Notes: generated by a model not told the origin, from the sequence alone. A stretch of 64,000 nt of DNA from Sphingomonas sanxanigenens DSM 19645 = NX02 (GCF_000512205.2 NZ_CP006644.1:2598520-2662519); one strand, 5' to 3'; shown: positions 42,908 through 53,500, counted from the first letter of the stretch. Numbers and translations: made by a program.

Positions 42908-44067
42908 TCCGGATCCGCCGCCGCGAGGCGATGTTGGGCGCCGGCGCGGTGCTCGCCGCCGGCGCCCTGCCCGCCTTCGCGCAGGACGAGGCCGCGGTCG
43001 CGCCGACGCCGGGGCTGCCGCTGGACGCGCTCGCGGTCGCCGCCGGCATGCGCTTCGGCTCGGCGATGGGCATCGGCAGCAGGAACGCGCCGCGCGGTTT
43101 CGGCGATGCGCGCTATCGTGCGGTGATGGCCGCCGAATGCGGCATCCTGACGCCCGAGAATGAGATGAAATGGTCGGTGATCCGCCGCAACGGGCCCGAC
43201 GCCTGGGATTTTTCCGGCGCCGACCAGCTGATCGCCTTCGCCGAGCGCAACGGCATGGCATTCCGCGGCCACACCTTGCTGTGGAACCACCCGGACTATG
43301 CGCCGAAATGGTGGGACGCGCATGATTATGGCCAGCGTCCCGCCAGCGAGGCGGAACGGCTGATGGTCGAGCATGTCGATCGCGTCTGCACCCGCTATGG
43401 CCAGCGGATCGCCAGCTATGACGTCGTCAACGAGGCGATCGACCATAAGACCGGGCTGCTGCGCGAGACCGCGCTGTCGCGGCCGGTCGGCGCGCAGCAA
43501 CTGATGGACATCGCCTTCCACGCCGCGCGCCGCGCGGCGCCGCATGCCGAGCTGGTCTACAACGACTATATGCTGTGGGAGCCGGGCGGCGAACTGCACC
43601 GCGCCAAGGTGCTCGACCTGCTGGAGGGGTTCCGCAAGCGCAACGTGCCGGTCGATGCGCTGGGCATCCAGGCGCATATCGGCGACCATGACCCGGACAA
43701 GGGCAGCGCCTTCGGCCTGCATGACGAGCACGCCTGGCGCGACTTCCTCGATCGCGTGACGGCGATGGGCTATAATCTGCTGATCACCGAGCTGGACGTC
43801 AGCGACAAGCGCCTGCCCGCCGACATCGAAACCCGCGACCGCGAAACGGCGCGCTACATGCGCGCCTTCCTCGACGCGTGCTTCGCCTATCCCCAGCTCA
43901 AGGATGTCATCGTCTGGGGGATGGCCGACGCCTATAGCTGGCATCAGGGCCTCACCCCGCGCGCCGACGGGCTGCGCAAGCGGCCCGGCCTCTATGACGA
44001 GGACTTCCGCCCGAAGCCGATGCGCGCCGCCCTGGCGGACGCGTTCAAGGCGCGCGCAACGCTGTAG
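42904..44067 (+). CDS. Endo-1,4-beta-xylanase, GH10
   Basis: The 387-residue product starts at an ATGA overlap with the GH43 gene. A leader of the Arg-Arg type (Arg-Ile-Arg-Arg-Arg-Glu-Ala-Met-Leu-Gly) with an Ala-rich core suggests Tat export. The GH10 barrel shows Glu-Asn-Glu-Met-Lys-Trp, Gly-His-Thr-Leu-Leu-Trp, acid/base Glu in Asp-Val-Val-Asn-Glu-Ala, and nucleophile Glu in Ile-Thr-Glu-Leu-Asp-Val. It cuts the xylan backbone. The paired GH43 would trim the products. Confidence 0.94.
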   Translation: MIRIRRREAMLGAGAVLAAGALPAFAQDEAAVAPTPGLPLDALAVAAGMRFGSAMGIGSRNAPRGFGDARYRAVMAAECGILTPENEMKWSVIRRNGPDAWDFSGADQLIAFAERNGMAFRGHTLLWNHPDYAPKWWDAHDYGQRPASEAERLMVEHVDRVCTRYGQRIASYDVVNEAIDHKTGLLRETALSRPVGAQQLMDIAFHAARRAAPHAELVYNDYMLWEPGGELHRAKVLDLLEGFRKRNVPVDALGIQAHIGDHDPDKGSAFGLHDEHAWRDFLDRVTAMGYNLLITELDVSDKRLPADIETRDRETARYMRAFLDACFAYPQLKDVIVWGMADAYSWHQGLTPRADGLRKRPGLYDEDFRPKPMRAALADAFKARATL

Positions 44068-44122
44068 CACCGCCCACGAGATTTCGTTGCGACCACGAAG
44101 CATTTCGTGCGTTGTCGGCGGC

Positions 44123-45022
44123 ATGAACCAACCCAGCCCGGTGCCCAAGCGCGCGATCCTTGTCGTCAACGCCAAGTCGCGCAAGGGCCGCGAGATGTTC
44201 CGCCACGCCGTCGTGCGGCTCCGCGAGTCCGGGATCGAGGTGATCAAGGCCTATCCCGTCCGCAAACCGTCGAAGCTGCAGCCGACGATCGAAGAAGCGG
44301 TAAATTCGGGTGCGCCGATGGTGATCGTGGGGGGTGGAGACGGGTCGCTTTCCAGCTCGGTGGACTATTTCGTCGGCAAGGATTGCGTGTTCGCGTTGCT
44401 GCCGCTGGGCACGGCCAACAGCTTCGCGCGCGGGCTCGGCATCCCGCTCGACGTCGACAGCGCGATCGATGTGATCGCCAACGGCCGCCGCCGCCGCATC
44501 GATCTCGGCATGATCGACGATGACTATTACGCCAATTGCGCCGCGATCGGCGTGTCGCCGCTGATCGCCGAGACGGTGCCGCACAAGCTGAAGCGCGCGC
44601 TCGGCCGCGTCGGCTATCTGATGTGGGCAACCTATCAGATGACGCGCTTCCGCCCCTTCAAGTTGACGGTCGGCGACGGCCCGGATGCCGAGACGATCGA
44701 CGCGTTGGAAGTCCGCATCGCCAACGGCCGCTACCATGGCGGCACCGAACTGGTGGAGGATGCCGAACTCGACAGCGGCGAGATCATCGTGCAGGCGGTG
44801 GTCGGCACCAAGAGCAGCACCCTGGCGTGGAGCTGGTTCACCAGCGTGGTGAAGATGCGCGCCCGCAAGAAAACCTATCGCGAATTCCGCGGCACCGCGA
44901 TGCGCATCACGACCGACCCGCCGTTGCCGATCTCGATCGACGGCGAGGTGCTGGCGCATACGCCGGTAATGGCGAAGGTGGCCAAGGGCGTGATCGAGGT
45001 GGTGGCGCCGGCGGACGCCTGA
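44123..45022 (+). CDS. Diacylglycerol kinase family lipid kinase
   Basis: The 299-residue product has the DAGK catalytic signature Gly-Gly-Gly-Asp-Gly-Ser (about 71-76) and Leu-Pro-Leu-Gly-Thr-Ala-Asn-Ser-Phe-Ala, with the YegS/DgkB-like two-domain fold. It should phosphorylate a lipid or sphingoid-type diol with ATP at the membrane; sphingolipid-related substrates are possible in sphingomonads but unproven. The ATG at 44123 gives the normal length. A small hairpin (CACGAA-GCAT-TTCGTG, 44094-44109) lies just upstream. It converges with the MATE gene. Confidence 0.88.
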   Translation: MNQPSPVPKRAILVVNAKSRKGREMFRHAVVRLRESGIEVIKAYPVRKPSKLQPTIEEAVNSGAPMVIVGGGDGSLSSSVDYFVGKDCVFALLPLGTANSFARGLGIPLDVDSAIDVIANGRRRRIDLGMIDDDYYANCAAIGVSPLIAETVPHKLKRALGRVGYLMWATYQMTRFRPFKLTVGDGPDAETIDALEVRIANGRYHGGTELVEDAELDSGEIIVQAVVGTKSSTLAWSWFTSVVKMRARKKTYREFRGTAMRITTDPPLPISIDGEVLAHTPVMAKVAKGVIEVVAPADA

Positions 45023-45034
45023 CTTGCGGGGAGC

Positions 45035-46507
45035 CTAACCGACCGGCGCGATCTTGCCCGCCGGTTCGGAGCAGGCCATCGCCTCCTCCTCCACTTCGAT
45101 ACGGCTCGGGGGCGGCAGCATCCGCGTCTCGCGCCAGCCGCCCCAGCGATAATAGGCCGCCATCACGCCCGCGGCGGCGATCGAGCCGACCCACATGCCC
45201 ACCCACAGACCATCGGTGCCGAACACCGGTCGCAGTCCCCAGGCGACACCGAAGCGGACCGGCAAGGTGGCGATGCCGAAGATGATCAGCGGCGCGATCA
45301 CCGCACCATTGGCGCGCACCGTGGCGCTCAGCACCATCGAGATGCCCATCAGCGTGAAGCTCCACACCACCATGCGGTTGATGTGGCTCGCCAGCGCGAT
45401 CGTGGCGCCGTCGGTGCCGAGGAACAGCCACAGCACATGACGATCGATGAACCAGACGATCGCGATCAAGGCGCCCGTCAGCGCGAGGTTGAGCATGATG
45501 CCGCCACGCGCGATCAGGCGCACGCGATCCCAGCGATCGGCGCCGATATTCTGCGCCGCCATCGCGCTCACCGCCGCACCCACCGACATCGCCGGCATCT
45601 GGATATAGGTCCACAACTGGCTGGCCGCGCCATAGGCCGCGGTCATCGCGCTGCCCTCGCGGTTGACCAGCCCGATCAGCGCGAGGCCGGATGAAGCGAA
45701 AACCAGCATCTGCACGCCGATGGCGAAGCCCTTCGCGAAGATCGCACCGAGCAAGGCGCGATCGGGGAGCAGATAGCGCAGTTCGCTGCCGCGCAGCCGG
45801 ATCATGCGATCACGGGCGTAGATCACATAGACCACGCCGATCAGGCTGACGATGTTGGCGACCAGCGTCGCGACCGCGCTGCCGGCGATGCCGAGCTGCG
45901 GCGCCGGGCCGAGCCCCAGGATGAACACAGGGTTGAGTGCCACGTCGATCACCACCGAGGCGGCAATCGCCCACAGTGGCGTGATCGCATCGCCGACGCC
46001 GCGCAGGCACATCGTCAGCAGCACGCTGACCAGCATCGGCGGCATGCCGAGGAAGATCACGCGCAGATAGGCGAGCGCCATCGGGAATACGTCGTCGGGC
46101 GTCGCGAGCAGCCGCAGCAGCGCGGGCGCGGACGTCCAGCCGACAAAGCCGATCAGCAGAGAAGCGGCACCGAACAGCCCCATCGTCGTGCCGAACACGC
46201 GGCGGACACCATCGACGTCCCGCCGGCCGACCGCCTGGCCGATCAGGATCGCGGCGGCCATGCCGAAGCCGAACACCGCAGAGAACATCAGGAACATGAC
46301 GAGATTGGCGTTGGTCGTCGCCGCTAGCGCGGTCTCGCCGAGAAACTGCCCGACCCAGATCGCATTGATCGAGCCGTTGAGCGACTGGAGGATCGACGAG
46401 CCCAAGGTCGGCAGCGCGAACAACAGCAGGGTGCTGTTGATCGGCCCCGACGTCAGGTCACGCGCGGATGACGGGGGCGCGCTACCTGCTTCGCCCCCGC
46501 CGTCCAT
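45035..46507 (-). CDS. MATE family efflux transporter
   Basis: The 490-residue inner-membrane protein has about twelve hydrophobic helices in two similar halves, each starting with the MATE-type pattern (for example Leu-Pro-Thr-Leu-Gly-Ser-Ser and Gln-Asn-Ile-Gly-Ala). MATE proteins export cationic drugs or metabolites against sodium or protons. Its start codon overlaps the valS stop (TGATG), so it is cotranscribed with valS. Substrate is unknown. Confidence 0.9.
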   Translation of the reverse strand: MDGGGEAGSAPPSSARDLTSGPINSTLLLFALPTLGSSILQSLNGSINAIWVGQFLGETALAATTNANLVMFLMFSAVFGFGMAAAILIGQAVGRRDVDGVRRVFGTTMGLFGAASLLIGFVGWTSAPALLRLLATPDDVFPMALAYLRVIFLGMPPMLVSVLLTMCLRGVGDAITPLWAIAASVVIDVALNPVFILGLGPAPQLGIAGSAVATLVANIVSLIGVVYVIYARDRMIRLRGSELRYLLPDRALLGAIFAKGFAIGVQMLVFASSGLALIGLVNREGSAMTAAYGAASQLWTYIQMPAMSVGAAVSAMAAQNIGADRWDRVRLIARGGIMLNLALTGALIAIVWFIDRHVLWLFLGTDGATIALASHINRMVVWSFTLMGISMVLSATVRANGAVIAPLIIFGIATLPVRFGVAWGLRPVFGTDGLWVGMWVGSIAAAGVMAAYYRWGGWRETRMLPPPSRIEVEEEAMACSEPAGKIAPVG

Positions 46508-49254
46508 CAGCCGAGCCGCGCCAGCGCGGCGCCCAGCCGTTCGGCCTCGGCGGTCTTGGCGGCATGATCCTCGCGCGCCTTGGCGACCGCTTCCGGCTTC
46601 GCCTTCTCGGCGAACGCGGGGTTGTTGAGACGACCGGCGAGCCCGTCGCGCTCCTTCTGCGCCGCGGCCAGCGCCTTGGCGAGGCGGGTGCGCTCGGCGC
46701 CCACGTCGATCACCCCTTCCAGCGGCAATACGTAGGTCGCCTCGTCGACGACGATCTGCGCGGCACCGCCGCCGGGCGGCGGATCGGCCGAGACGCTGTC
46801 GAGCCGCGCCATGCGCTGGAGCATCGGCAGCGACCGTTCCAGCCGCTCGCTGGTGAGTTGTGCACTATCTTGCACATGCGCCGCGAGCTTCGCGCCCGGC
46901 GGCACATTGAGTTCCGAACGCGCCGCGCGCACCTCGGTCACCAGCCGGATCAGCCAGTCGATCTCGGCCCGCGCGCCCGGGTCGATCGCGCGCGCATCGG
47001 CCATCGGCCATTTGGCGAGGATCAGGTCGTAGGGACGGTCGCCCATCGCGTGCCAGAGTTCCTCGGTGATGAACGGCATGAACGGGTGGAGCATCACCAG
47101 GATCTGGTCGAGCACCCAGCCGGCGACGGCCTTGGTCTCGTCGTCGATCTGGCCCTTGATCAGCTCCAGATACCAGTCGCAGAAGGTCGCCCAGACGAAC
47201 TGGTAGATGGTGTTGGCGCTCTCGTCGAAGCGCAGGTCGGCCAGCGCCAGATCGAGCTTCTGCACCGTTGCCACCGTCTCCGCGAGGATCCAGCGGTTGA
47301 CCGCGCGCGCGGCCGCCGGCGGCTCGATCGTCGCCGAGGCGCCGATGCCGTTGGCCTGGCAGAAGCGCGACGCGTTCCACAGCTTGGTCGCGAAGTTGCG
47401 ATAGCCCTCGACGCGCTTCTCATCGAGCTTGATGTCACGGCCCTGGCTCTCCATCGCGGCGAGCGTGAAGCGCAGCGCGTCCGCGCCGAAGCGGTCGACC
47501 AGCCCCAGCGGATCGACGGTGTTGCCCTTCGACTTGGACATCTTGGAACCGTCCGCTGCGCGGACAAGACCGTGCAGATACAATGTCTTCCAGGGCACTT
47601 CTTTCATGAAGTGCAAGCCTTGCATCGCCATCCGCGCATCCCAGAAGAACAGGATGTCGAAGCCGGAGATCAGCACATCGTTGGGATAATGCCGGCCGAG
47701 CGCGGTCGTCTGGTCCGGCCAGCCGAGCGTGCCGAACGGCCACAGCGCGGAGGAGAACCAAGTGTCGAGCACGTCGTCATCGCGCACAAGTTCGATCTTC
47801 GACAGCCTATCGAAAGAGGGCGCATCCGAAGTAAAGTGCGGAGTACCACGGTAAACGAGGAAATCCTTGCCCTCACCATAATACTCTCGTGCCTGCCTGA
47901 GCAAATCCGCCTCATTGATCGCAACAAACGCGATCGGGCGGACGGCGTTTTCGTCAGTCTCTTCGTCATCACGTGCGGGCCCATACCAGGCGGGGATCTG
48001 GTGGCCCCACCAGAGCTGGCGGCTGACGCACCAAGGCTGGATATTCTCCAGCCAGTTGTACCAGGTCTTCTTCCAGGTCTCGGGCACGACCCGGATGTCG
48101 CCGTTGCGCACCGCGTCCAGCGCGGGGCCGGCGAGCGTCTTGGCGTCGACATACCATTGATCGGTCAGCCACGGTTCGATGACGACGTTGGAGCGGTCGC
48201 CATAAGGCGTCTGGATCGTGCGATCCTCCACCTTCTCCAGCAGTCCCTCGGCCTCGATCAATGCGATCACGCGCTTGCGCGCCTCGAACCGGTCGAGCCC
48301 GAGCAGGTCGGCGGGGATCAGCCCGTCGGCGGTCTGGATGACGCGCGCCTCGGCATCGAGCATGTTGAGCATGTCCGCGGGCTTGATGCCCGCGCGACGG
48401 CCGACCTCGAAGTCGTTGAAGTCATGCCCCGGCGTGATCTTGACCGCGCCCGAGCCCAGTTCGGGATCGGCATGCTCGTCGGTGACGATCGGGATCAGCC
48501 GGCCGGTGATCGGCAGGCGGACCTTCTTGCCGACGAGTGCAGTATATCGCACATCCTCTGCATTCACCGCGACCGCCATGTCGGCGAGCATCGTTTCCGG
48601 CCGCGTCGTCGCGACCGAGATGAAGCCGCTGCCATCCTCCAGCGGATAGCGGAAATGCCAGAACTTGCTGGCGATTTCCTTGGTCTCGACCTCGAGATCC
48701 GAAATCGCGGTCTTGAGGCCGGGATCCCAGTTGACGAGGCGCTTGTCGCGATAGAGCAGGCCCTGCGCGTGGAGATCGACGAACACCTTGATGACGGCGC
48801 GGCTGAAGCCCTCGTCCATCGTGAAGCGCTCGTTCGCCCAGTCCATCGAGCAGCCGAGCCGGCGGAGCTGGCGGGTGATCGTGCCGCCGCTCTCTTCCTT
48901 CCATGCCCACACCTTCGCGACGAACTCCTCGCGGGTGAAGTCGGTGCGCTTCTGCTGCCGTTCGGCCATCTGCCGCTCGACAACCATCTGCGTCGCGATG
49001 CCAGCATGGTCGGTGCCGACCACCCACAGCGCATCCTTGCCCTGCAGGCGGGCATGGCGGACGAGGATATCCTGCAGCGTGTTGTCCAGCGCATGGCCGA
49101 TGTGCAGGCTGCCCGTCACATTGGGCGGCGGGTTGACGATGGTAAACGGCTGCGCCTCCGGCCGATCGGGGCGGAAACGCCCTTCCTGTTCCCAATGCGC
49201 ATACCAGCGCGCCTCGATGGCGGCGGGGTCGAAGGTCTTGGCGAGTTCGGTCAT
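46507..49254 (-). CDS. valS: Valyl-tRNA synthetase
   Basis: The 915-residue class I synthetase charges tRNA-Val and edits misactivated threonine. It carries Gly-Ser-Leu-His-Ile-Gly-His (HIGH motif, about 46-52), the Lys-Met-Ser-Lys-Ser motif in Ser-Lys-Met-Ser-Lys-Ser-Lys-Gly-Asn, a CP1 editing domain between them, an anticodon domain, and a C-terminal coiled coil rich in Lys/Ala/Glu. Length and motifs are standard. It is followed directly by a MATE gene. Confidence 0.97.
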   Translation of the reverse strand: MTELAKTFDPAAIEARWYAHWEQEGRFRPDRPEAQPFTIVNPPPNVTGSLHIGHALDNTLQDILVRHARLQGKDALWVVGTDHAGIATQMVVERQMAERQQKRTDFTREEFVAKVWAWKEESGGTITRQLRRLGCSMDWANERFTMDEGFSRAVIKVFVDLHAQGLLYRDKRLVNWDPGLKTAISDLEVETKEIASKFWHFRYPLEDGSGFISVATTRPETMLADMAVAVNAEDVRYTALVGKKVRLPITGRLIPIVTDEHADPELGSGAVKITPGHDFNDFEVGRRAGIKPADMLNMLDAEARVIQTADGLIPADLLGLDRFEARKRVIALIEAEGLLEKVEDRTIQTPYGDRSNVVIEPWLTDQWYVDAKTLAGPALDAVRNGDIRVVPETWKKTWYNWLENIQPWCVSRQLWWGHQIPAWYGPARDDEETDENAVRPIAFVAINEADLLRQAREYYGEGKDFLVYRGTPHFTSDAPSFDRLSKIELVRDDDVLDTWFSSALWPFGTLGWPDQTTALGRHYPNDVLISGFDILFFWDARMAMQGLHFMKEVPWKTLYLHGLVRAADGSKMSKSKGNTVDPLGLVDRFGADALRFTLAAMESQGRDIKLDEKRVEGYRNFATKLWNASRFCQANGIGASATIEPPAAARAVNRWILAETVATVQKLDLALADLRFDESANTIYQFVWATFCDWYLELIKGQIDDETKAVAGWVLDQILVMLHPFMPFITEELWHAMGDRPYDLILAKWPMADARAIDPGARAEIDWLIRLVTEVRAARSELNVPPGAKLAAHVQDSAQLTSERLERSLPMLQRMARLDSVSADPPPGGGAAQIVVDEATYVLPLEGVIDVGAERTRLAKALAAAQKERDGLAGRLNNPAFAEKAKPEAVAKAREDHAAKTAEAERLGAALARLG

Positions 49255-49327
49255 GATGCGCCGGCCTTAGCGGCGCGCAGGCGCGGATGCCAAGCGGTTA
49301 TGGCGTGCCTGCATGCATCGCCGCGCC

Positions 49328-50533
49328 TCAAGGCGCGGGACGGGCGAGCGGGGCGGGACGCAACGCAACGACGATCAACGCCAGCACCACCATCGCCAGC
49401 GGCCCGGTCGATACCCACAGTACCATATCCCACCCGTAGAGGGTGAGCAGTTCGCCGGAGGTGAAGGACCCCACCGCCATCAGCCCGAAGATGATGAAGT
49501 CGTTGAGCGACTGCACCTGCGCCTTTTCTTCGGGCCGATGGCAGTCGAGCACCATCGTCGAGGCACCGACGAAGCTGAAGTTCCAGCCGATCCCCAGCAG
49601 GATGAGCGTGAGCCAGAAATCCGCCACCGCAATGCCGCGCAGGCCGGCGACCACGGCCATGCCGATCAGCGCGAATCCAACGATGGCAACACGTGCCGCG
49701 CCGAAGCGGGTGATGAGCCGGCCGGTGAAGAAGCTGGGGCCATACATCGCGATGATGTGCCATTGCAGGCCGAGGTTGGAGCTTGCCTGGCTATGCCCGC
49801 ACAGCCGCATCGCCAGCGGCGCCGCCGTCATCAGGAAATTCATCACCATGTAGGAGACCGCGCCGCACATCACCGCGACGGCAAAGCCGGGTTGCCGGAC
49901 GATCGCCGCGATCGGCCTGCCGCCCGCAATCTCCTCCGCGGTCGGCAACGGCAGGCGGACGCCGGCCAGCACCGCGGCGGACAGCAGCGCGACGATCGAC
50001 TGGGCGATGAAGGTCGCGGCGAACATGTGTGCAGGCCAAAGGTCCATCGTCAGCGTGACGAGCTGGGGGCCGAGGACGCCGGCGACGACCCCGCCCGCCA
50101 TCACGATCGACAGCGCCTGCGGGCGGCGGTCGGGCTCGACGCAATCGGCTGCCGCGAAGCGGAAGGACTGGACGACCGCCGCATAGGCACCGCCGAAGAA
50201 GGCACCAAGGCAGAGCAGCCAGAACGACCCCAGCATCACCGCCAGCATGGAAAGCAATCCCACCAGCACGCCGCAGACGGTGCCCAGCAGGAACGCGGTT
50301 CGCCGCCCATGCCGCCGTGCGACGGCGCCGGCCGGCAGGATGAACGCCGCCATGCCCACGACGAAGATGGAGATCGGCAATGTCGCCAGCGCCGGGCTCG
50401 GCGCCAGCTCATGCCCGAGGATGGCGCCGGTCGCGAAGAGGACGACTGAATTGGCGCCCGCCAGCGCCTGCGCGATCGCCAGCCGCGCGATATTGCTTCG
50501 CGCATAGCGGAGGTGCGGAGCGGCGATGCTCAC
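49328..50533 (-). CDS. Major facilitator superfamily transporter
   Basis: The 401-residue protein has twelve predicted transmembrane helices in two halves, with a basic Arg-Arg-His-Gly-Arg-Arg loop between helices 2 and 3 as in MFS carriers. It begins with GTG at 50533 (Val-Ser-Ile-Ala-Ala-Pro); the frame stays open upstream but that part is arginine-rich noise. Its substrate cannot be told from sequence; it resembles drug/sugar efflux-type MFS proteins. It is monocistronic between valS and a 282-base gap (50534-50815) in which I see no gene. Confidence 0.85.
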   Translation of the reverse strand: MSIAAPHLRYARSNIARLAIAQALAGANSVVLFATGAILGHELAPSPALATLPISIFVVGMAAFILPAGAVARRHGRRTAFLLGTVCGVLVGLLSMLAVMLGSFWLLCLGAFFGGAYAAVVQSFRFAAADCVEPDRRPQALSIVMAGGVVAGVLGPQLVTLTMDLWPAHMFAATFIAQSIVALLSAAVLAGVRLPLPTAEEIAGGRPIAAIVRQPGFAVAVMCGAVSYMVMNFLMTAAPLAMRLCGHSQASSNLGLQWHIIAMYGPSFFTGRLITRFGAARVAIVGFALIGMAVVAGLRGIAVADFWLTLILLGIGWNFSFVGASTMVLDCHRPEEKAQVQSLNDFIIFGLMAVGSFTSGELLTLYGWDMVLWVSTGPLAMVVLALIVVALRPAPLARPAP

Positions 50534-50815
50534 GCCCCGCGCTCTTGCGCGCGACCGATATCCGCGGGCGCGCCGGACAGCCCCTGCCCGCCTCCCCCTG
50601 CCTGCGAAACACGGATCCGCACGATCGTGCCGGTCATCATCATACTCATGCCGCGCCGATACCGCATGTCCCGGCGCTTGAGACCCGGCGGCGGCATAAG
50701 ATGCGATGACGCGCGGCATAAGCGGAGCGGCGCTCCGATGCGCTTTGCACCGGCACCCGAGTCAGGCGGCCGGTGTCATCGTGCCGGCTTCGAGCGCGCA
50801 TCGGCCGCCCGAACG

Positions 50816-51340
50816 CTATGGTCGACCGACCGGGGCCGGAACGCGCCGCAGCACATCATCATAGGGCACAAGATCGAGATATGCGGTGACCTCCACCGCC
50901 TTGCCGTCGCGCATGCGGAAGATCCAGACATAGCTGTTGCGGTAGGGCGCCCCATCCCGCGCGACGCCCTCACCCTCCCAGTTGGCGATGACATGGTCAC
51001 CGTCCGCCCAGATCCGTTTGGCGACGGGTCGCACCGGCGTCGACAGGCGGCTGACGAACGGCCGCACTGCGCGGGCAACGAAGGCCTCCCGGCCTTCGAA
51101 GCGGCCTGCGCTGGGGCCGGAGCCCTCGATCGTCCACACGACGTCGGCGGAGAGCAGTTCCTCGAAGATGTTGCTGCCGCTTGCCGCCCAGCGGTCGAAG
51201 GCGGCAGTGACAATCTGCTTGTTGCGCGCGGCTGTCGCCGACGGCACCGATGGCGCTTCCGCGACGACGGGTGCAGCGGCGGGAAGTGCTGCGGCGGCAA
51301 GCGCCACCGCCGCCAACCTTGTGATGCTTGCGATCATCAT
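50816..51340 (-). CDS. Exported NTF2-like (SnoaL-type) protein
   Basis: The 174-residue product has a signal peptide (about 1-28) and an NTF2-like cone domain (about 40-165) with Val-Val-Trp-Thr-Ile-Glu-Gly and Asn-Trp-Glu-Gly-Glu-Gly patterns. These domains bind small hydrophobic ligands or catalyse isomerisation/hydrolysis. The start lies one base from the stop of the aldo/keto reductase gene, so they are cotranscribed. The function is not known; a role with aldehydes or cyclic ketones would fit the neighbour. Confidence 0.75.
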   Translation of the reverse strand: MMIASITRLAAVALAAAALPAAAPVVAEAPSVPSATAARNKQIVTAAFDRWAASGSNIFEELLSADVVWTIEGSGPSAGRFEGREAFVARAVRPFVSRLSTPVRPVAKRIWADGDHVIANWEGEGVARDGAPYRNSYVWIFRMRDGKAVEVTAYLDLVPYDDVLRRVPAPVGRP

Positions 51341-51341
51341 C

Positions 51342-52412
51342 TCAACGCCGCCCGACGAGGCTCGACGTGCCGAAGATCAGTTGCTGCGCCATCGGCCGGC
51401 CGATGAAATTCTCCGGGAAGATCGGCGCCGGCGCGCTGGCGCGGTCCAGCCGGTCGAGCTGATCCTGCGAGAAGGTCACGCCCAGCGCGCCGAAATTGTC
51501 CTCCGCCTGCGCCAATGTCCGGGCGCCCATCACCGGCGCGGTCACCGCGCCGTTCTGCAATGTCCAGGCCAGCGCGACCTGCGAGCGCGAGGCGCCGATC
51601 TCCCCGGCAATCTCGCCCACCACGTCGGCGATGGCGAGCGCATGTTCGTTGAGATGGCCGGACGAGGCGATCACGCCCCTGCGCGTTGCCGAGACATCGG
51701 CGTCATTCTCGTCCGACAGGTCGGCCCGGCTATATTTGCCGGTGAGGATGCCGCCGCCCAGCGGGGACCATGGCAGCACGCCGAGCCCCATCGCCTCGGC
51801 CATCGGCATCAGCTCATGCTCCACCGTGCGCTCGACGAGGCTGTAGCCGATCTGGAGCGCGACGAAGGGAGACCAGCCGCGCAGATCGGCAATGGCCTGC
51901 ATCTGCGAGACCCGCCACGCCGGCGTGTTGCAGATGCCGAGATAGAGGATCTTGCCGTCGCGCACGAGATCGTCGAGCGCGCGCATCACCTCCTCGGGAC
52001 TAGTCGTGAAATCCCAGGCGTGGAGGTAGAACAGGTCGATCCGGTCGGTATCGAGCTGGCGGAGGCTGGCCTCCACCGATCGCACGAGGTTGTAGCGGTG
52101 GTTGCCGCCCGAATTGATGTTCGCCGGGTCGCGCGCCATCGTGAATTTGGTGGAAACGATGAAGCGGTCACGCTTGGCCTTGATCAGATCGCCCACCATC
52201 CGTTCGGACGCGCCGTTGGTGTAGTTGACGGCGGTGTCGATGAAATTGCCGCCGCGGTCGGCATAGGCGTCGAAGATGCGCCGGGCCTCGGCGGGATCGG
52301 CGCCCCAGCCCCATTCCTCTCCGAAGGTCATGGTGCCGAGGGCCAGCGGCGAAACGCGAAGGCCCGATCGTCCGAGCAGGCGATACTGGTCGAGGGATGT
52401 CGCTTGGGTCAC
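51342..52412 (-). CDS. Aldo/keto reductase
   Basis: The 356-residue NADPH-dependent reductase has the AKR catalytic tetrad Asp59, Tyr64, Lys89 and His131 in Phe-Ile-Asp-Thr-Ala-Val-Asn-Tyr, Ser-Thr-Lys and Tyr-Leu-His. It starts at a GTG. It is divergent from a YqhC-like AraC-family gene. In E. coli YqhC activates aldehyde reductases including an AKR, so a role in aldehyde detoxification is a good inference. The exported NTF2-like gene follows. Confidence 0.9.
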   Translation of the reverse strand: MTQATSLDQYRLLGRSGLRVSPLALGTMTFGEEWGWGADPAEARRIFDAYADRGGNFIDTAVNYTNGASERMVGDLIKAKRDRFIVSTKFTMARDPANINSGGNHRYNLVRSVEASLRQLDTDRIDLFYLHAWDFTTSPEEVMRALDDLVRDGKILYLGICNTPAWRVSQMQAIADLRGWSPFVALQIGYSLVERTVEHELMPMAEAMGLGVLPWSPLGGGILTGKYSRADLSDENDADVSATRRGVIASSGHLNEHALAIADVVGEIAGEIGASRSQVALAWTLQNGAVTAPVMGARTLAQAEDNFGALGVTFSQDQLDRLDRASAPAPIFPENFIGRPMAQQLIFGTSSLVGRR

Positions 52413-52563
52413 GGATAGGCTCCTGCACTGGTTTTCCGGTGCTCCTCACCTGCCCCGCGCCGCGCGGGCGACGGTAGACCGCTTGTCCGATATCCTTGCA
52501 CGATCGTCCGAACCGCTGCGGCCCGACCTTTCCGTCAGGACCGGCGATGCTACATTGTGGGCC

Positions 52564-53454
52564 ATGACCGGTCTGGAAACATTCGCGGCCGCCATCGCCC
52601 GCCACACCCCGCAGGATGGCATGTTCGGCTGCGCGCTGCCGGGCGTCACGCTCATCCGATGGTCGTCACCGACCTTGCCGATGCCGGTGATCTACGAGCC
52701 GACGGTCTGCTTCATCGCACAGGGACGCAAGCGCGCGGCGCTAGGCACCACCGCCTATGATTATGATCCGGCGCGCTTCCTGATCGCGTCGGTCGGCCTG
52801 CCGGTGATGGGCTCGGTGATCGAGGCGAGCCCCGCAGAACCGTATCTCAGCCTCCAGCTCGACCTCGATATCGCTGCACTCAGCGAACTCGCCATCCGCC
52901 ACCCGGCCGATCCCGGCGAGGAGCCCGCTATGCCCGCGGGGCTGACGCTCAACGCGATGACGCCGCCGCTGCTCGATGCGGTCATCCGGCTCGTCAGCCT
53001 GCTCGATACGCCGGCCGACATCGATGCGCTGGCGCCCCTCACGATCCGCGAAATCCTTTATCGCCTGCTGACCGGACCGCAGGGCGGCATCATCCGACAT
53101 ATGGCGCAGGCGGACAGCCGGTTGAGCCAGATTGCACGTGCGATCATCTGGATCCGCACGCAGTATCGCGATCCATGCCGCATCGACGAGGCGGCCGAGA
53201 TCGCGGGGATGAGTAGATCCTCCTTCCACCGGCATTTCAGGGCGATCACCGCGATGAGCCCGATCGAATTCCGCACCCAGTTGCGGATGCAGGAGGCCCG
53301 GCGGCTGATGGTGAGCGAGGCGATGGACGCCGCCAGCGCAGGCTTCCAGGTCGGCTATGGCAGCCCGTCCCAGTTCAGCCGAGACTATTCCCGCCTGTTC
53401 GGCGTCCCGCCCGCATCCGACGCGGCGCGGCTGCGCGCGGCGGTGGACGCCTGA
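52564..53454 (+). CDS. AraC family transcriptional regulator, YqhC-like
   Basis: The 296-residue product has an N-terminal AraC_N domain (about 10-165) with the typical Val-Cys-Phe-Ile-Ala-Gln-Gly-Arg-Lys and Ser-Val-Gly-Leu-Pro-Val segments. A C-terminal pair of AraC helix-turn-helices (about 190-285, with Arg-Ser-Ser-Phe-His-Arg-His-Phe and Gly-Tyr-Gly-Ser-Pro-Ser-Gln-Phe-Ser-Arg) follows. The AraC_N domain is shared with YqhC. The 151-base gap to the divergent aldo/keto reductase gene is the likely shared promoter. The ATG at 52564 is the only good start. Confidence 0.88.
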   Translation: MTGLETFAAAIARHTPQDGMFGCALPGVTLIRWSSPTLPMPVIYEPTVCFIAQGRKRAALGTTAYDYDPARFLIASVGLPVMGSVIEASPAEPYLSLQLDLDIAALSELAIRHPADPGEEPAMPAGLTLNAMTPPLLDAVIRLVSLLDTPADIDALAPLTIREILYRLLTGPQGGIIRHMAQADSRLSQIARAIIWIRTQYRDPCRIDEAAEIAGMSRSSFHRHFRAITAMSPIEFRTQLRMQEARRLMVSEAMDAASAGFQVGYGSPSQFSRDYSRLFGVPPASDAARLRAAVDA

Positions 53455-53500
53455 GGCGCGGGGCGCGCAATGACCCGCGCCCCGGGCCTTGGGTATATCC

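Noticed and set aside
44094-44109. Small CACGAA/TTCGTG hairpin before the lipid kinase gene as a terminator or riboswitch
   Set aside because: The stem is only 6 bp with no T-run or conserved leader structure; it is noted in the gene entry only.
46468-49446. Open frame of about 990 codons on the plus strand opposite valS
   Set aside because: valS is conserved over its full length on the minus strand. The plus-strand product is repetitive in Arg, Asp and His and matches nothing.
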